Below are positions 18,719 through 26,891 of a DNA stretch of 64,000 nucleotides, piece after piece. The DNA comes from a virus, in the IMG/VR virus record IMGVR_UViG_3300029319_000006, positions 82,763-146,762 of that record; one strand, 5' to 3'. Below the pieces are notes generated by a model, which worked only from the letters and a program-made list of their open reading frames with translations, searched no databases and was not told where the DNA came from. The translations under genes and the position numbers were made by a program. Within the stretch, counting starts at the first letter, position 1. Each line of letters begins with the position of its first letter.

Positions 18719-19753
18719 TTATTGTCTCAAAAGTCTTTGAAATTCAGAATGAATTTGACTTACTACTTCTGGTGTGAATATTTTTATTAATCTTAGATCG
18801 TTATTTTGATTTGTTAATCTATCTATATTTCTTATTTTAGTTAATCCGCTTGTTCCAGATGTTTCATTATCTACACCTCTTCCTGTATCAGTTAAGATAG
18901 GAAGATCTGCATAATTACCATCTGTATCTTCATAATGATGAATTGCTTGGTCTTGATCACTAGTTGATAATATTCTTAAAATAGATGTACTTGCTCCAGA
19001 CCATTGAGTTGTATCAGACACACCTCTTACAGAAAACAAATCAACATTATCAGCAATTGTATTAGATGATAATACAGCAGTAGCTGTTGCTTGATTACCT
19101 GATGGATCTGTTGGACTTGAAATAGTAACTGTAGGAGCACTTACATAATTATCTCCTCCTTCTGTTACAGTAATAGAAGTAATATTTCCTGATGCATTAA
19201 TAACAGCTGCAGCCTTAGCTCCACTACCTGAACCACCAGAGAATGTAATAGTAGGTAAAGAAGTATATCCAGAACCACCTGAATTCAATGTTATAGATCT
19301 AACTTCTAAAATTGGTTTAACAATTATCTGTCCTAAATCTAAATCTTTAGATAAAATTTTTGCTTTGAATGGTGGATTAGAAAAAGGTTCTCTAGCAACA
19401 ATATCTCCAACATAAAATTTACCATGTAAAGATCTATTAGTTGATAATACTGTATTAGGATAATATTTTTTGGATAAAGTAAAAATTTCACTTTCCGATA
19501 ATGGCCATCCTTGTTGTCTTAGTTTATCATTCAGTAAATAAAATGTCCAATAATAATCTTGAGTACCATATAATTGATAAGATAGGTTATCTGGTCTTTC
19601 ATTATCTTTTATGTGATACAGTTCATAAAATGATAAATCATCTTTAAATTGATCTACAATATCTACATAAGCTGTTAAATTTTGAAATGCAGCTGAATTT
19701 ATCTCATCTCCAAAATTATAACTTACAAATGGAAAATTTTTAAAAAAGGACAT
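18719..19753 (-). CDS. 53: Baseplate wedge subunit gp53
   Basis: 344 residues; T4 gp53 has 196. The N-terminal ~100 residues carry the gp53 signature: Tyr-rich FYELYHIKDNERPDNLSYQL followed by YGTQDYYWTFYLLND and a GWPLSESE turn (T4 RPEELANAIYG, YWVLLMCND). Residues about 151-231 are an inserted beta module with two GGSGYTSLPT / GGDNYVSAPT repeats, of the same kind as in gp8. gp53 clamps gp6, gp7 and gp25 in the wedge core. It shares one base with gp48 upstream and lies 3 bases before the hub gene. Confidence 0.85.
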   Translation of the reverse strand: MSFFKNFPFVSYNFGDEINSAAFQNLTAYVDIVDQFKDDLSFYELYHIKDNERPDNLSYQLYGTQDYYWTFYLLNDKLRQQGWPLSESEIFTLSKKYYPNTVLSTNRSLHGKFYVGDIVAREPFSNPPFKAKILSKDLDLGQIIVKPILEVRSITLNSGGSGYTSLPTITFSGGSGSGAKAAAVINASGNITSITVTEGGDNYVSAPTVTISSPTDPSGNQATATAVLSSNTIADNVDLFSVRGVSDTTQWSGASTSILRILSTSDQDQAIHHYEDTDGNYADLPILTDTGRGVDNETSGTSGLTKIRNIDRLTNQNNDLRLIKIFTPEVVSQIHSEFQRLLRQ

Positions 19754-20880
19754 TAATAACCTCCAGTAGCTACTTCACGTTTAGTGAGAGTTCTTACTTC
19801 TGTAAATTGAAGACTTAAATCTGTTTCTTGAACTTCACCATCTGTATGAAATGACATGCCTGTTGGATTATAGTTTACATCAACGGCAGATAAGTGACAA
19901 GGTAAAATTCCTGTAGCAACATTTTTTACCTTTCCTAAATTAGTTTTGTATAATAACTTAATATGAAATTCAGATGGATATCTTAATGCTGCAGATACAC
20001 CAAAATTATTAGTTTGTTCAGGATACATTTCTTCTCTAAAAAATTGTATTATACTTTTTACAGATCTAGCTTCGTCTGGAGAAGTAGGAATCATTTTAAA
20101 CGTAAACCTAAATGATCTTAAATTAGGTCCTTGTAACATAGATCTACGATTAGGGTTTACAGCTATTCCTGTTGTAGTACTTACTGCACCTGATACTTCA
20201 CTACTTACTCTTCTTGATAATCTTAACAATGCAATTTGTGCAGCTTCAGTTTGTGCACCTTTTCTTAACAATTCTGGTAATGCTTCAAAAGATTCTGTAA
20301 TAGTACCATATGCATTAGATAACATTTGCATTCCAGTTTGATTACTCTGTAATCCTTGTTCTATTGCATTACCCAATATTCCTAAATCTATATTAGTGTA
20401 AGATACTGTATCCTGAAACTGTAATGCATTAGGAAGATATAATCTACAAGTTCTTCCTTTACCAATGTATTCAGGTAGTGGAGGTCTATCATCTCTTTTT
20501 GCATCTTGTATTTGTTTAGGAGTAGGTTGAATTGGTTTAATATCAACTTCCTTATTACCTGGTCCTACAGTATTATAATTATCTGAATTATTATCTTTTT
20601 TAATACCTAATAGATCAAAACCACCAGCACCTTTACTAATATCTGTTACTAACGAATCAGCAAATGCACCTAACGGTTTAGGTGTTTTTTGTTTAGCAGT
20701 AAATGTGATATATCCTCCATAATCTTGTACGTTTTCCAATGGAAATCTAAGTTGTTGAGGTGCTGTATCATTTACATTACCAGTACCTGGATTAATTCTA
20801 GCAGTTAATCCACTTGCAACTGTATCGAATACATTTGATAACGGATTTGCTTTTGCAAATAGATTTGTGATATCTACCAT
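19753..20880 (-). CDS. 48: Baseplate tail tube cap protein gp48
   Basis: 375 residues; T4 gp48 has 364. The N-terminus includes LENVQDYGGYITFTAKQKTP and the C-terminal half LRSFRFTFKMIPTSPDEARS followed by IIQFFREEMYPEQ and a final EVQETDLSLQFTEVRTL, a tail-tube-like fold with the conserved phrase F-x-M-x-P/x-S-x-x-E-A. In T4, gp48 caps the hub and, with gp54, starts the tail tube. It is the first gene of the leftward tail operon, preceded by an exact late promoter at 20914-20921 and a GGAG ribosome-binding site. Confidence 0.78.
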   Translation of the reverse strand: MVDITNLFAKANPLSNVFDTVASGLTARINPGTGNVNDTAPQQLRFPLENVQDYGGYITFTAKQKTPKPLGAFADSLVTDISKGAGGFDLLGIKKDNNSDNYNTVGPGNKEVDIKPIQPTPKQIQDAKRDDRPPLPEYIGKGRTCRLYLPNALQFQDTVSYTNIDLGILGNAIEQGLQSNQTGMQMLSNAYGTITESFEALPELLRKGAQTEAAQIALLRLSRRVSSEVSGAVSTTTGIAVNPNRRSMLQGPNLRSFRFTFKMIPTSPDEARSVKSIIQFFREEMYPEQTNNFGVSAALRYPSEFHIKLLYKTNLGKVKNVATGILPCHLSAVDVNYNPTGMSFHTDGEVQETDLSLQFTEVRTLTKREVATGGY

Positions 20881-20913
20881 TTAATTCTCCACTAAATACA
20901 AAATAGTTAACAA

Positions 20914-20921
20914 TATTTATA
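20914..20921 (-). promoter_or_regulatory. T4-type late promoter TATAAATA driving the leftward tail operon
   Basis: Exact minus-strand TATAAATA, 34 bases upstream of the gp48 start, in the 49-base divergent gap between gp48 and gp4. It should drive gp48, gp53, the hub genes and possibly everything to the next late promoter near gp25. Confidence 0.8.
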
Positions 20922-20929
20922 AGGCAATA

Positions 20930-21439
20930 ATGGCATATTCTGGTCGCTATAAAGTCAAAAACAGATCCAAGTACAAAGGTAATGCTGATGAAGTAGTGTT
21001 TAGATCACTATGGGAAGCTAAAGTTTTCAAGTGGTGTGATACTAATTCTCAAATAAAATTTTGGGGTTCTGAAGAAGTTGTCATACCTTATTTCTATGAA
21101 GTAGATAAAAAATATCACAGATATTTTATGGATTTAAAAATTACTTATAGTAATGGTAAAACAATATTAGTGGAAATAAAACCTGAAAAAGAAACTATTC
21201 CTCCTGATTTCAAAGGAAAGAGAACAAAAAGATATATTACAGAAGGAATGACATATGTAAAAAATATGAATAAATGGGCAGCTGCACAAAACTATGCAGC
21301 AGATAGAGGATGGGGATTTGAAATATGGACAGAAAAACATTTACAAGCCATGAAATTATTACCCAATCCTAAGAATGAACTTAAACCTCTTCCTAAGCTA
21401 AAAAGATTAAAACCACTAAGATCTAAAAAAAGAAGATAA
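20930..21439 (+). CDS. 4: Head completion protein gp4
   Basis: 169 residues; T4 gp4 has 150. Recognisable gp4 features: basic N-terminus SGRYKVKNRSKYKGNADEV, then VFRSLWEAKVFKWCDTNSQI, SEEVVIPYFYEVDKKYHRYF and a nuclease-like MDLKITYSNGKTILVEIKPE core (E...D...ExK pattern), plus a lysine/arginine-rich C-terminal tail. gp4 joins filled heads before tail attachment; the endonuclease-like fold is known for the family. It begins the rightward block, divergent from gp48; a weak CTAAATAC element lies upstream on the plus strand but is not an exact late promoter. Confidence 0.88.
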   Translation: MAYSGRYKVKNRSKYKGNADEVVFRSLWEAKVFKWCDTNSQIKFWGSEEVVIPYFYEVDKKYHRYFMDLKITYSNGKTILVEIKPEKETIPPDFKGKRTKRYITEGMTYVKNMNKWAAAQNYAADRGWGFEIWTEKHLQAMKLLPNPKNELKPLPKLKRLKPLRSKKRR

Positions 21440-21447
21440 ATACTGTT

Positions 21448-22032
21448 ATGGCAAATTTGTTTAGAAACTTAGAACAACAGGCATTTAAAGCAGGGATTAC
21501 TCCTAGAACTCAACAATCCAGAGAATGGTTTAGGAAAAAAGCTGCTGGTCTTAGAAGAATTAATAGAAATGCTTTGATGAGAGAAAAAGAACTAATAAGT
21601 TCTCCAAAGCATATTATTGGTTCTATGCAAATGTTTTTTTATGATCCAAAGACAAAAGATACATTACCTTATTATGATACATTTCCTCTTTCTGTCATAA
21701 TAGGACCAGCTGATGGAGGATTTATGGGATTAAATTTGCATTATCTTCCTCCAATATTGAGAGCTAAATTTTTGGATAGCTTGTTAGATTTAGCAAGTAA
21801 TAAAACATATGATGAAGATACAAAATTTAATATTAGATATAGTATGTTAAAAAGAGCTGCAAAATTTAGATATTTCAAACCATGTATAAAACATTATCTT
21901 TCCAGTAATGTAAGAAGTAAATTTTCTACAGTTTCTGCTACTGAATGGGAAATTGCAACATTTTTGCCAACAGCTCAATGGAAAAAGTCCAATTCCAGTA
22001 ATGTTTATTCTCAATCAAGAAGGATGATTTAA
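21448..22032 (+). CDS. Conserved T4-like virion protein, possibly gp2/gp3-type completion factor
   Basis: 194 residues. Conserved-looking core: PKHIIGSMQMFFYDPKTKDT, LPYYDTFPLSVIIGPADGGF, MGLNLHYLPPILRAKFLDSL, and a C-terminal EWEIATFLPTAQWKKSN. This protein is common in T4-like and other myophages; annotations as DNA end protector or tail completion factor exist, but I cannot decide between them from sequence. It lies 8 bases after gp4 and its stop overlaps the start of the tail-tube-like gene (shared A at 22032), which points to a virion assembly role. Confidence 0.55.
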   Translation: MANLFRNLEQQAFKAGITPRTQQSREWFRKKAAGLRRINRNALMREKELISSPKHIIGSMQMFFYDPKTKDTLPYYDTFPLSVIIGPADGGFMGLNLHYLPPILRAKFLDSLLDLASNKTYDEDTKFNIRYSMLKRAAKFRYFKPCIKHYLSSNVRSKFSTVSATEWEIATFLPTAQWKKSNSSNVYSQSRRMI

Positions 22033-22769
22033 TGGTACAATCAATTGATCAGTTAAAAAGTTTAGTAAGTGCTAAAGATGGTATAGCACGTCCTAATCTT
22101 TTTAGAATAAAATTTCCATCATTACCAGGAGCATCATCAGAAGAAATAAACATTTTATGTAAAGATGTTCAACTTCCAGGAAGACAAATTTTAAGTAACG
22201 AAAGAAGAATTGGTCTTAAAAGAGAAAAAGTACCTTATGGTTATGCTGTAGAAGATATATCTTTAACATTTCATGTTTTAAATGATTATGGTATAAAAGA
22301 GTATTTTGAATCTTGGCAAAACCTAGCTATAAATCAACAAACACAAGAAGTTGGTTATCAGAGAGGATATGGAGGATATGCTAGACAAGTTGAAATAGAA
22401 CAATTCAAGAAGGTGACAAAACTTCCTAATAAATTTACTTCAAGTATATCTAAAAGTTCTAATTCATTTCTACCTAAGTTAAGTGATCTTGATATAGTTC
22501 AAAGTTTTTTTGGTATACAAGATGAAATAAATGATTTAGTTGTTTATAAATGTAAATTAATTGATGCTTATCCAACTACATTAACAGCTATTCAACTTAA
22601 TAATGAATTAGATGGAGTTGTAGAATTGAACATACAATTGTCTTACACAAATTGGGAATCACCATTTGTACTTTCTCCATCTAATATAAAAGATGCAATT
22701 CAAACTAAAATAAGTTCAACGATAGTAGGATTTTTAAATGACGGGATTAATAATTTAATTAAAATATAA
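22032..22769 (+). CDS. Tail tube-like protein (gp19/gp54 family)
   Basis: 245 residues. T4 tail-tube family pattern: RPNLFRIKFPSLPGASSEEI, CKDVQLPGRQILSNERRIGL, REKVPYGYAVEDISLTFHVL and YFESWQNLAINQQTQEVGYQ. T4 gp19 has 163 residues and gp54 has 320. Position next to gp26/gp51 and the tape measure, away from the sheath genes, suggests a baseplate-proximal tube initiator (gp54 role) or one of several tube paralogues found in marine T4-like phages. The family is well supported, the exact paralogue is not. Confidence 0.7.
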   Translation: MVQSIDQLKSLVSAKDGIARPNLFRIKFPSLPGASSEEINILCKDVQLPGRQILSNERRIGLKREKVPYGYAVEDISLTFHVLNDYGIKEYFESWQNLAINQQTQEVGYQRGYGGYARQVEIEQFKKVTKLPNKFTSSISKSSNSFLPKLSDLDIVQSFFGIQDEINDLVVYKCKLIDAYPTTLTAIQLNNELDGVVELNIQLSYTNWESPFVLSPSNIKDAIQTKISSTIVGFLNDGINNLIKI

Positions 22770-22781
22770 TAAGGATTTGAT

Positions 22782-23483
22782 ATGGCACTACCCAGACTAA
22801 ATGATGTACCAAAATATACATTAAAAATACCATCAACAAAAAAGGAGATTACTTACAGACCATTTTTAGTTAAAGAGCAAAAAGTTTTACTTATGGCTCT
22901 TGAATCTCAAAATGATAAACAAATATTACAAGCAGTATTAGATACAATTGAAGCATGTGTACTTGATAAAATAAATGCAACTAATTTAGCACTATTTGAT
23001 TTAGAATATGTATTTTTAAAAATTAGATCTGTAAGTGTAGGAGAAGGAGCAGAAGTTACAATAAAATGTCAAAAGTGTGAGAATCCAGTAAAGACTAAAA
23101 TAGATTTAAATAGTATTACTTTTGATAAAATGCCTGAAAATAGAATTAAAATAAATGACAAATATACTATACAAATGATGTATCCAACTTTTAATACTAC
23201 TATATCAGGAGTATCTAATTCTACATTAGCAGAACAAGTATATATTTCTGCAATAGGATGTTTAGATAAACTACTTACAAATGATGAAGTGATAGATTTT
23301 AAAGATGAAACAGAAGAAGAAAAAAAGGCTTTCTTAGAAAGTTTAACTGCTCTTCAGTTTGAAAGTATAATTGAATTTGTAAATAATTTACCACGTTTGA
23401 GAAAAGAAGTAGAATATAAATGTGAAGAATGTAATACTATTAATAAAACTACCCTGGAGGGGTTACAAGATTTTTTATCCTAG
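22782..23483 (+). CDS. 26: Baseplate hub assembly chaperone gp26
   Basis: 233 residues; T4 gp26 has 208. It matches the T4 baseplate chaperone family: PKYTLKIPSTKKEITYRPFL, VKEQKVLLMALESQND, then a zinc-ribbon-like pair of CxxC motifs (C96/C99 in KCQKCE and C214/C217 in KCEECN) flanking the central domain. It is not expected in the finished virion. The last codons contain a T TTT TTA slippery heptamer two codons before the TAG, so a fraction of ribosomes should extend it into the gp51 frame (see next entries). The preceding ribosome-binding site is AAGGATTTG. Confidence 0.85.
   Translation: MALPRLNDVPKYTLKIPSTKKEITYRPFLVKEQKVLLMALESQNDKQILQAVLDTIEACVLDKINATNLALFDLEYVFLKIRSVSVGEGAEVTIKCQKCENPVKTKIDLNSITFDKMPENRIKINDKYTIQMMYPTFNTTISGVSNSTLAEQVYISAIGCLDKLLTNDEVIDFKDETEEEKKAFLESLTALQFESIIEFVNNLPRLRKEVEYKCEECNTINKTTLEGLQDFLS
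23456..23477 (+). promoter_or_regulatory. Programmed -1 ribosomal frameshift site (gp26 to gp51)
   Basis: The slippery heptamer T TTT TTA occupies 23471-23477 in the gp26 frame (codons TTT TTA), and the gp26 stop TAG is at 23481-23483. A Shine-Dalgarno-like GGAGGGG at 23456-23462 lies 8 bases upstream of the heptamer, the geometry known to stimulate -1 shifting in bacterial dnaX. Downstream, inverted repeats CATGAT (23492-23497) and ATCATG (23514-23519) could pair. The gp51 frame is closed by TAA at 23444 and has no ATG or GTG before its conserved start region. Confidence 0.8.
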
Positions 23484-23668
23484 GCCTTTCCCATGATTCT
23501 TTGACAAATCATTATCATGTAAATTATCAGTTAATACAAAACCACAAATATTCCTTAACTGATGTAGAAACAATGATACCATGGGAGAGGGAAATTTATT
23601 TAACTATGCTTATTGATGATATTAAAAAACAAAATGAAGAAGCACAAAAACAAAATATGCAAAGGTAA
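23477..23668 (+). CDS. 51: gp51-like C-terminal extension, expressed by -1 frameshift from gp26
   Basis: 63 codons in the -1 frame relative to gp26. The translation begins ILGLSHDSLTNHYHVNYQLI, continues through HKYSLTDVETMIPWEREIYL and ends in a charged helix. The LSH-x-S-L-x-N-H-Y and MIPWEREIY phrases are characteristic of gp51 of marine T4-like phages. No ATG or GTG precedes the conserved part, so it is best read as an extension of gp26, analogous to the lambda gpG/gpGT tail chaperones. It is followed 3 bases later by the tape measure candidate, the same order as in lambda-type tails. Established: T4 gp26 and gp51 both act in hub assembly. Inferred: fusion by frameshifting. Confidence 0.75.
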   Translation: MLGLSHDSLTNHYHVNYQLIQNHKYSLTDVETMIPWEREIYLTMLIDDIKKQNEEAQKQNMQR

Positions 23669-23671
23669 GTC

Positions 23672-25360
23672 ATGTCTAATTTAAAAAATGTAGTAGAAGA
23701 ACTACAAAATCAGCAGGAAGGTCTTAATGATGTTAATTCTAGTATTCAACAATTAATTAAGATACAAACAGATCAACTTAAATCAGAAAGAAGACAAGCT
23801 GGTGATGACTTAGAAAAACAAATCGAATCTAATCGAAAGAAAAAAGCTGGAACACAGTCAAGAGCTCCTGCTCCTAGATCTTTTGCACAAGGTTTAGGTC
23901 AAGGTACTGGTATTAGTGCAGTACTTGGAGGTGTCCAAGGTTTATTTCCTTCTTTTGCTGGTGCTTTAGGTGGTGCATCATTAGCAGGATTATTAGGAAA
24001 ATTTACTGGAAGATTAGTATTAGGATCAATTGGTTTCTTTTTAGGTAAGGAGTATTTGGATAAACATGTAGATAAACTTACTAATATGTTAAATTTAGAT
24101 ACTATCAATATATTTGGAGAAGATTATGATACATCTAAAATAGTTTCTGGATTAACTGGAGCATTTGCATTAGTATTAGGTCCTGCTGCAATAGGAGCTG
24201 CTGTAAAAAGATTCTTTGGAGGAGCTTCATTTAGAAATCAAATACTTGGAGGTCCTTCTGGTGGTGCTGGTCCAAGAAGAGGATTTGGCTTTATAGGAAG
24301 ATTAGGATTAGGTGCTGCAGTTCTTACAATAGGTAGTTTATTAGGAGATAAAATTGGTGAATTAACAAGCAATCAAGACTTAGATGATGCAGTAACAGCA
24401 GCTGCTTCAACAGCTGGTTTACTAATGATGTTTAACCCAAAAGTTGGTATACTTGCTGGTTTAGCTGTTTTTGCTTATAAAGGTTTTCAGGCTTTAGATA
24501 AATGGCTAGATGGCAAAAAAGCTGAAGCTATGAAAGAGTTACAAAGAGAATTAGATAGTACAGTAATTCCTGGCACTACCAAATATTATTCAGATATGTC
24601 AGCTGAAGATTTTAGAAATTTAGAAGAAAAATCTTTAGGATTTAATGTAGCTTCAAGATTACAAACTAGAGCAGCTGATGCATATACTGGAGGCTATATG
24701 GAAGCATCTGGAAATGAAAGTGCTTCATATAGAACCAGAGCAGCAGAATTAGGAAATGCTGCTAAAATAGCTATGGTTAATATGAGTTTAAAAGATGGTA
24801 ATAATAAAAAAAGAGTTATTGATGCAAAACTAGAAGCTGCTGTTGAAGGTAATGCTTTAGTTGCATCTGAATTAGCAAATTTTTATTATAATAAGTTTGG
24901 TTCGGATTACTTATCAGCTATAGATAATGATTTACAAAGAGCTGATGGTATATTTGCTCCAGGTCTATATGGAATAACTGAAGACAAAAGAAAAGCATTT
25001 TTAAATAATATTAATAATTTACAAATGGAGAGAATGAGAGGTTCAGGAGATGGAAATTATGACTCTCTTATTTTACAAAATACCAGTGGTGCTAAAAAAC
25101 CAGGATATTTAAGTAAAATTACAGGAGCAATTAGTAATTTTATGGGAAGAGGCTTAGCTGATATATCTAATCCTGGAATGACTAATCAACCTTCTGTGTT
25201 TATTGATAATAGTAACAGCAATAATAGTACTGTTAATAACAATGGAAAAACCTCCGCAACAAGTTCTGGATCAAGTGGTTCAGCCACTGACTTTGATGTC
25301 ATATTTGATCCATTAGTTATATACGGAGGTGGTTCTAAAGGAGTTAGTCCAGAATATTAA
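23672..25360 (+). CDS. Probable tape measure/baseplate hub protein (gp29-like)
   Basis: 562 residues, close to T4 gp29 (590). The N-terminal 70 residues form a coiled coil (VVEELQNQQEGLNDVNSSIQ, then RRQAGDDLEKQIESNRKKK). Residues about 85-280 are Gly/Ala-rich hydrophobic segments (LFPSFAGALGGASLAGLLG, LVLGSIGFFLG, AFALVLGPAAIGAAV) typical of tape measure proteins that later insert in or near the host membrane. A helical region and a Ser/Asn-rich tail follow. It lies immediately after the gp26/gp51 chaperone. The function is inferred from position, length and composition. The gene ends convergently with gp32, overlapping by 4 bases. Confidence 0.65.
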   Translation: MSNLKNVVEELQNQQEGLNDVNSSIQQLIKIQTDQLKSERRQAGDDLEKQIESNRKKKAGTQSRAPAPRSFAQGLGQGTGISAVLGGVQGLFPSFAGALGGASLAGLLGKFTGRLVLGSIGFFLGKEYLDKHVDKLTNMLNLDTINIFGEDYDTSKIVSGLTGAFALVLGPAAIGAAVKRFFGGASFRNQILGGPSGGAGPRRGFGFIGRLGLGAAVLTIGSLLGDKIGELTSNQDLDDAVTAAASTAGLLMMFNPKVGILAGLAVFAYKGFQALDKWLDGKKAEAMKELQRELDSTVIPGTTKYYSDMSAEDFRNLEEKSLGFNVASRLQTRAADAYTGGYMEASGNESASYRTRAAELGNAAKIAMVNMSLKDGNNKKRVIDAKLEAAVEGNALVASELANFYYNKFGSDYLSAIDNDLQRADGIFAPGLYGITEDKRKAFLNNINNLQMERMRGSGDGNYDSLILQNTSGAKKPGYLSKITGAISNFMGRGLADISNPGMTNQPSVFIDNSNSNNSTVNNNGKTSATSSGSSGSATDFDVIFDPLVIYGGGSKGVSPEY

Positions 25361-26274
25361 TCTTCGTTAGCTAACTTAGAAAAATAAGCCATAGTGTCAT
25401 CATCATCCAATGCAGTCTCTGCAGTTTTAGCTTTAGGAGCTGGTTCTGATTTTATTGGTGGCTCTGGATCAGTTTTAAAGTTATCATATGGAATCTCATC
25501 ATCTAAAGCAATCTCTTCTTTTACAGTACGAGGAGAGCTTTCTCCTAATACAGAAGCCAATCTTACTTTTAATTCATCATAAGACTTATAATTCTTAGGA
25601 TCAGTCCATTCTGATAGATCTTGTTGTTTGTTATAGATCTCTTCTAACTTTGCTTCATCATCTGATATTGCAGATGGTGATTTAAAAGTAGATGTATCAT
25701 AATTAGGATATCCTTCTACTTTTCTAATCTTTAAAGTAAAGTCTGCACCCTTCCACATATCAAATGGATTGACTGGTGACTCATCTGGAAATTGAGGTTG
25801 CATACTATCCATAATCTTATCAAAGATCTTTTTACCAAATCTAAATAGTTTTACAGTACCATCATTTTCCGGATTAGCAGGATCATTAACAATAAGAACA
25901 TTAGCTACATATCGTAAGTTTCTCTTACGTTGTCTTACTAGTGCCTTAGCAGCATTAGAACCATCTTGATTCCAAAGTCTACTATTCATTTCACCAACAG
26001 GATCTTGTTGTCCAATAGATGTTAAAGATTTCTCAATATACCATTGACCAGTTGGTCCTTTGAAAGCATGTTCCCAATATCTAACCCATGGAGTAGCAGC
26101 TCCTGCATCTCCTGGTAAGAATCGAATAACAGCATAACCATTACCAGCTTTATCTCTAGTAGGTTTCCAAAATCTATCATCAGTGAATGTTTTAGGTTCG
26201 GCAGGTCCATTGCCTGCCATTTCAACTAGTTTAGATAAATCAGTTGATTTACTTTTTAACTCTGCAAAGCTCAT
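25357..26274 (-). CDS. 32: Single-stranded DNA-binding protein gp32
   Basis: 305 residues; T4 gp32 has 301. N-terminal cooperativity segment MSFAELKSKSTDLSKLVEM, then the OB-type core with DDRFWKPTRDKAGNGYAVIR, FLPGD, and TPWVRYWEHAFKGPTGQWYI (T4 INHGFKKNGTKWYI), and an acidic C-terminal tail (DDDDTMAYFSKL) that recruits other replication proteins. The protein has no cysteine at all: the T4 zinc ligands (EN-C, S-C-PVC) are replaced by EKS and QDPVGE. This zinc-less form is, to my knowledge, usual in marine T4-like phages. Preceded by a GGAGATAT ribosome-binding site. Confidence 0.93.
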   Translation of the reverse strand: MSFAELKSKSTDLSKLVEMAGNGPAEPKTFTDDRFWKPTRDKAGNGYAVIRFLPGDAGAATPWVRYWEHAFKGPTGQWYIEKSLTSIGQQDPVGEMNSRLWNQDGSNAAKALVRQRKRNLRYVANVLIVNDPANPENDGTVKLFRFGKKIFDKIMDSMQPQFPDESPVNPFDMWKGADFTLKIRKVEGYPNYDTSTFKSPSAISDDEAKLEEIYNKQQDLSEWTDPKNYKSYDELKVRLASVLGESSPRTVKEEIALDDEIPYDNFKTDPEPPIKSEPAPKAKTAETALDDDDTMAYFSKLANED

Positions 26275-26323
26275 ATATATCTCCTATTGTTTATATTCAG
26301 TGTGTACAGTGTATATTATTATA

Positions 26324-26890
26324 TTACTTTTTCCAGATCCAGGCAACTAGTGCATCTCTGGTTCCTTTATTTATTTGATTAACTTTATGGAAAGTTCGTG
26401 AATCAAAAAATAATGTTTCTCCAACTTCCAAAGGTACGGGATGAACACCTTGATCATTTCCTTTAATCCAAAATTCACCACCGGATAAATCATCACTCTT
26501 AGATAAAATAGTAGAAGTAGAAAAAATTCTTCTTAACTTTTCTCCAGGTTGATCAATAGCATCACGATGCATTTTAAAAAAATCTCCTTGAACATACTTT
26601 ATGTATTGAAGCTCACCTATCTTGTATTGATCTTTAAACAGAGAATCATTCCATAAAGGAATTATATCTAAAATTTGATTACACAAATTAGGATAATTTT
26701 CTGGTATAACTGGAGCTATAACACATTTTCTACTAGAAGGATTAACATAACTATTTTTTTGTCCTGTTTGTTCATTATAGTTTACTACAGTTCCAGGACG
26801 AAAATCCAAATTATCAGATATTAGTCGTTTAATATCCTCAGTACTTATTTGTTTTCTTTTTATATAAAGTTTTTGTAAATCATATTCCAT
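26324..26890 (-). CDS. 2-oxoglutarate/Fe(II)-dependent oxygenase (prolyl 4-hydroxylase-like)
   Basis: 188 residues. The C-terminal half carries the double-stranded beta-helix iron site H-x-D...H plus the 2OG-binding Arg: YVQGDFFKMHRDAID (HxD), SGGEFWIKG, VGETLFFDSRTFHKVNQI (distal His) and GTRDALVAWIW (Arg). Similar oxygenases are frequent in marine T4-like phages; targets are unknown and may be a host or phage protein, or nucleic acid. It lies between gp33 and gp32 in the early-to-middle block, with a 1-base gap to gp33. Confidence 0.8.
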   Translation of the reverse strand: MEYDLQKLYIKRKQISTEDIKRLISDNLDFRPGTVVNYNEQTGQKNSYVNPSSRKCVIAPVIPENYPNLCNQILDIIPLWNDSLFKDQYKIGELQYIKYVQGDFFKMHRDAIDQPGEKLRRIFSTSTILSKSDDLSGGEFWIKGNDQGVHPVPLEVGETLFFDSRTFHKVNQINKGTRDALVAWIWKK

Positions 26891-26891
26891 A

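Noticed and set aside
23500-23668. gp51 as an independently started gene
   Set aside because: There is no ATG or GTG and no ribosome-binding site before the conserved LSHDSLTNHY region; a TTG at 23501 would cut into it. The frameshift model explains the layout better.
26275-26323. Operator or promoter between gp32 and the 2OG oxygenase
   Set aside because: TACACTG/TACACAC near-repeats and TATAAT-like text are visible, but no convincing -35 or late octamer; gp32 autoregulation is possible but not supported.
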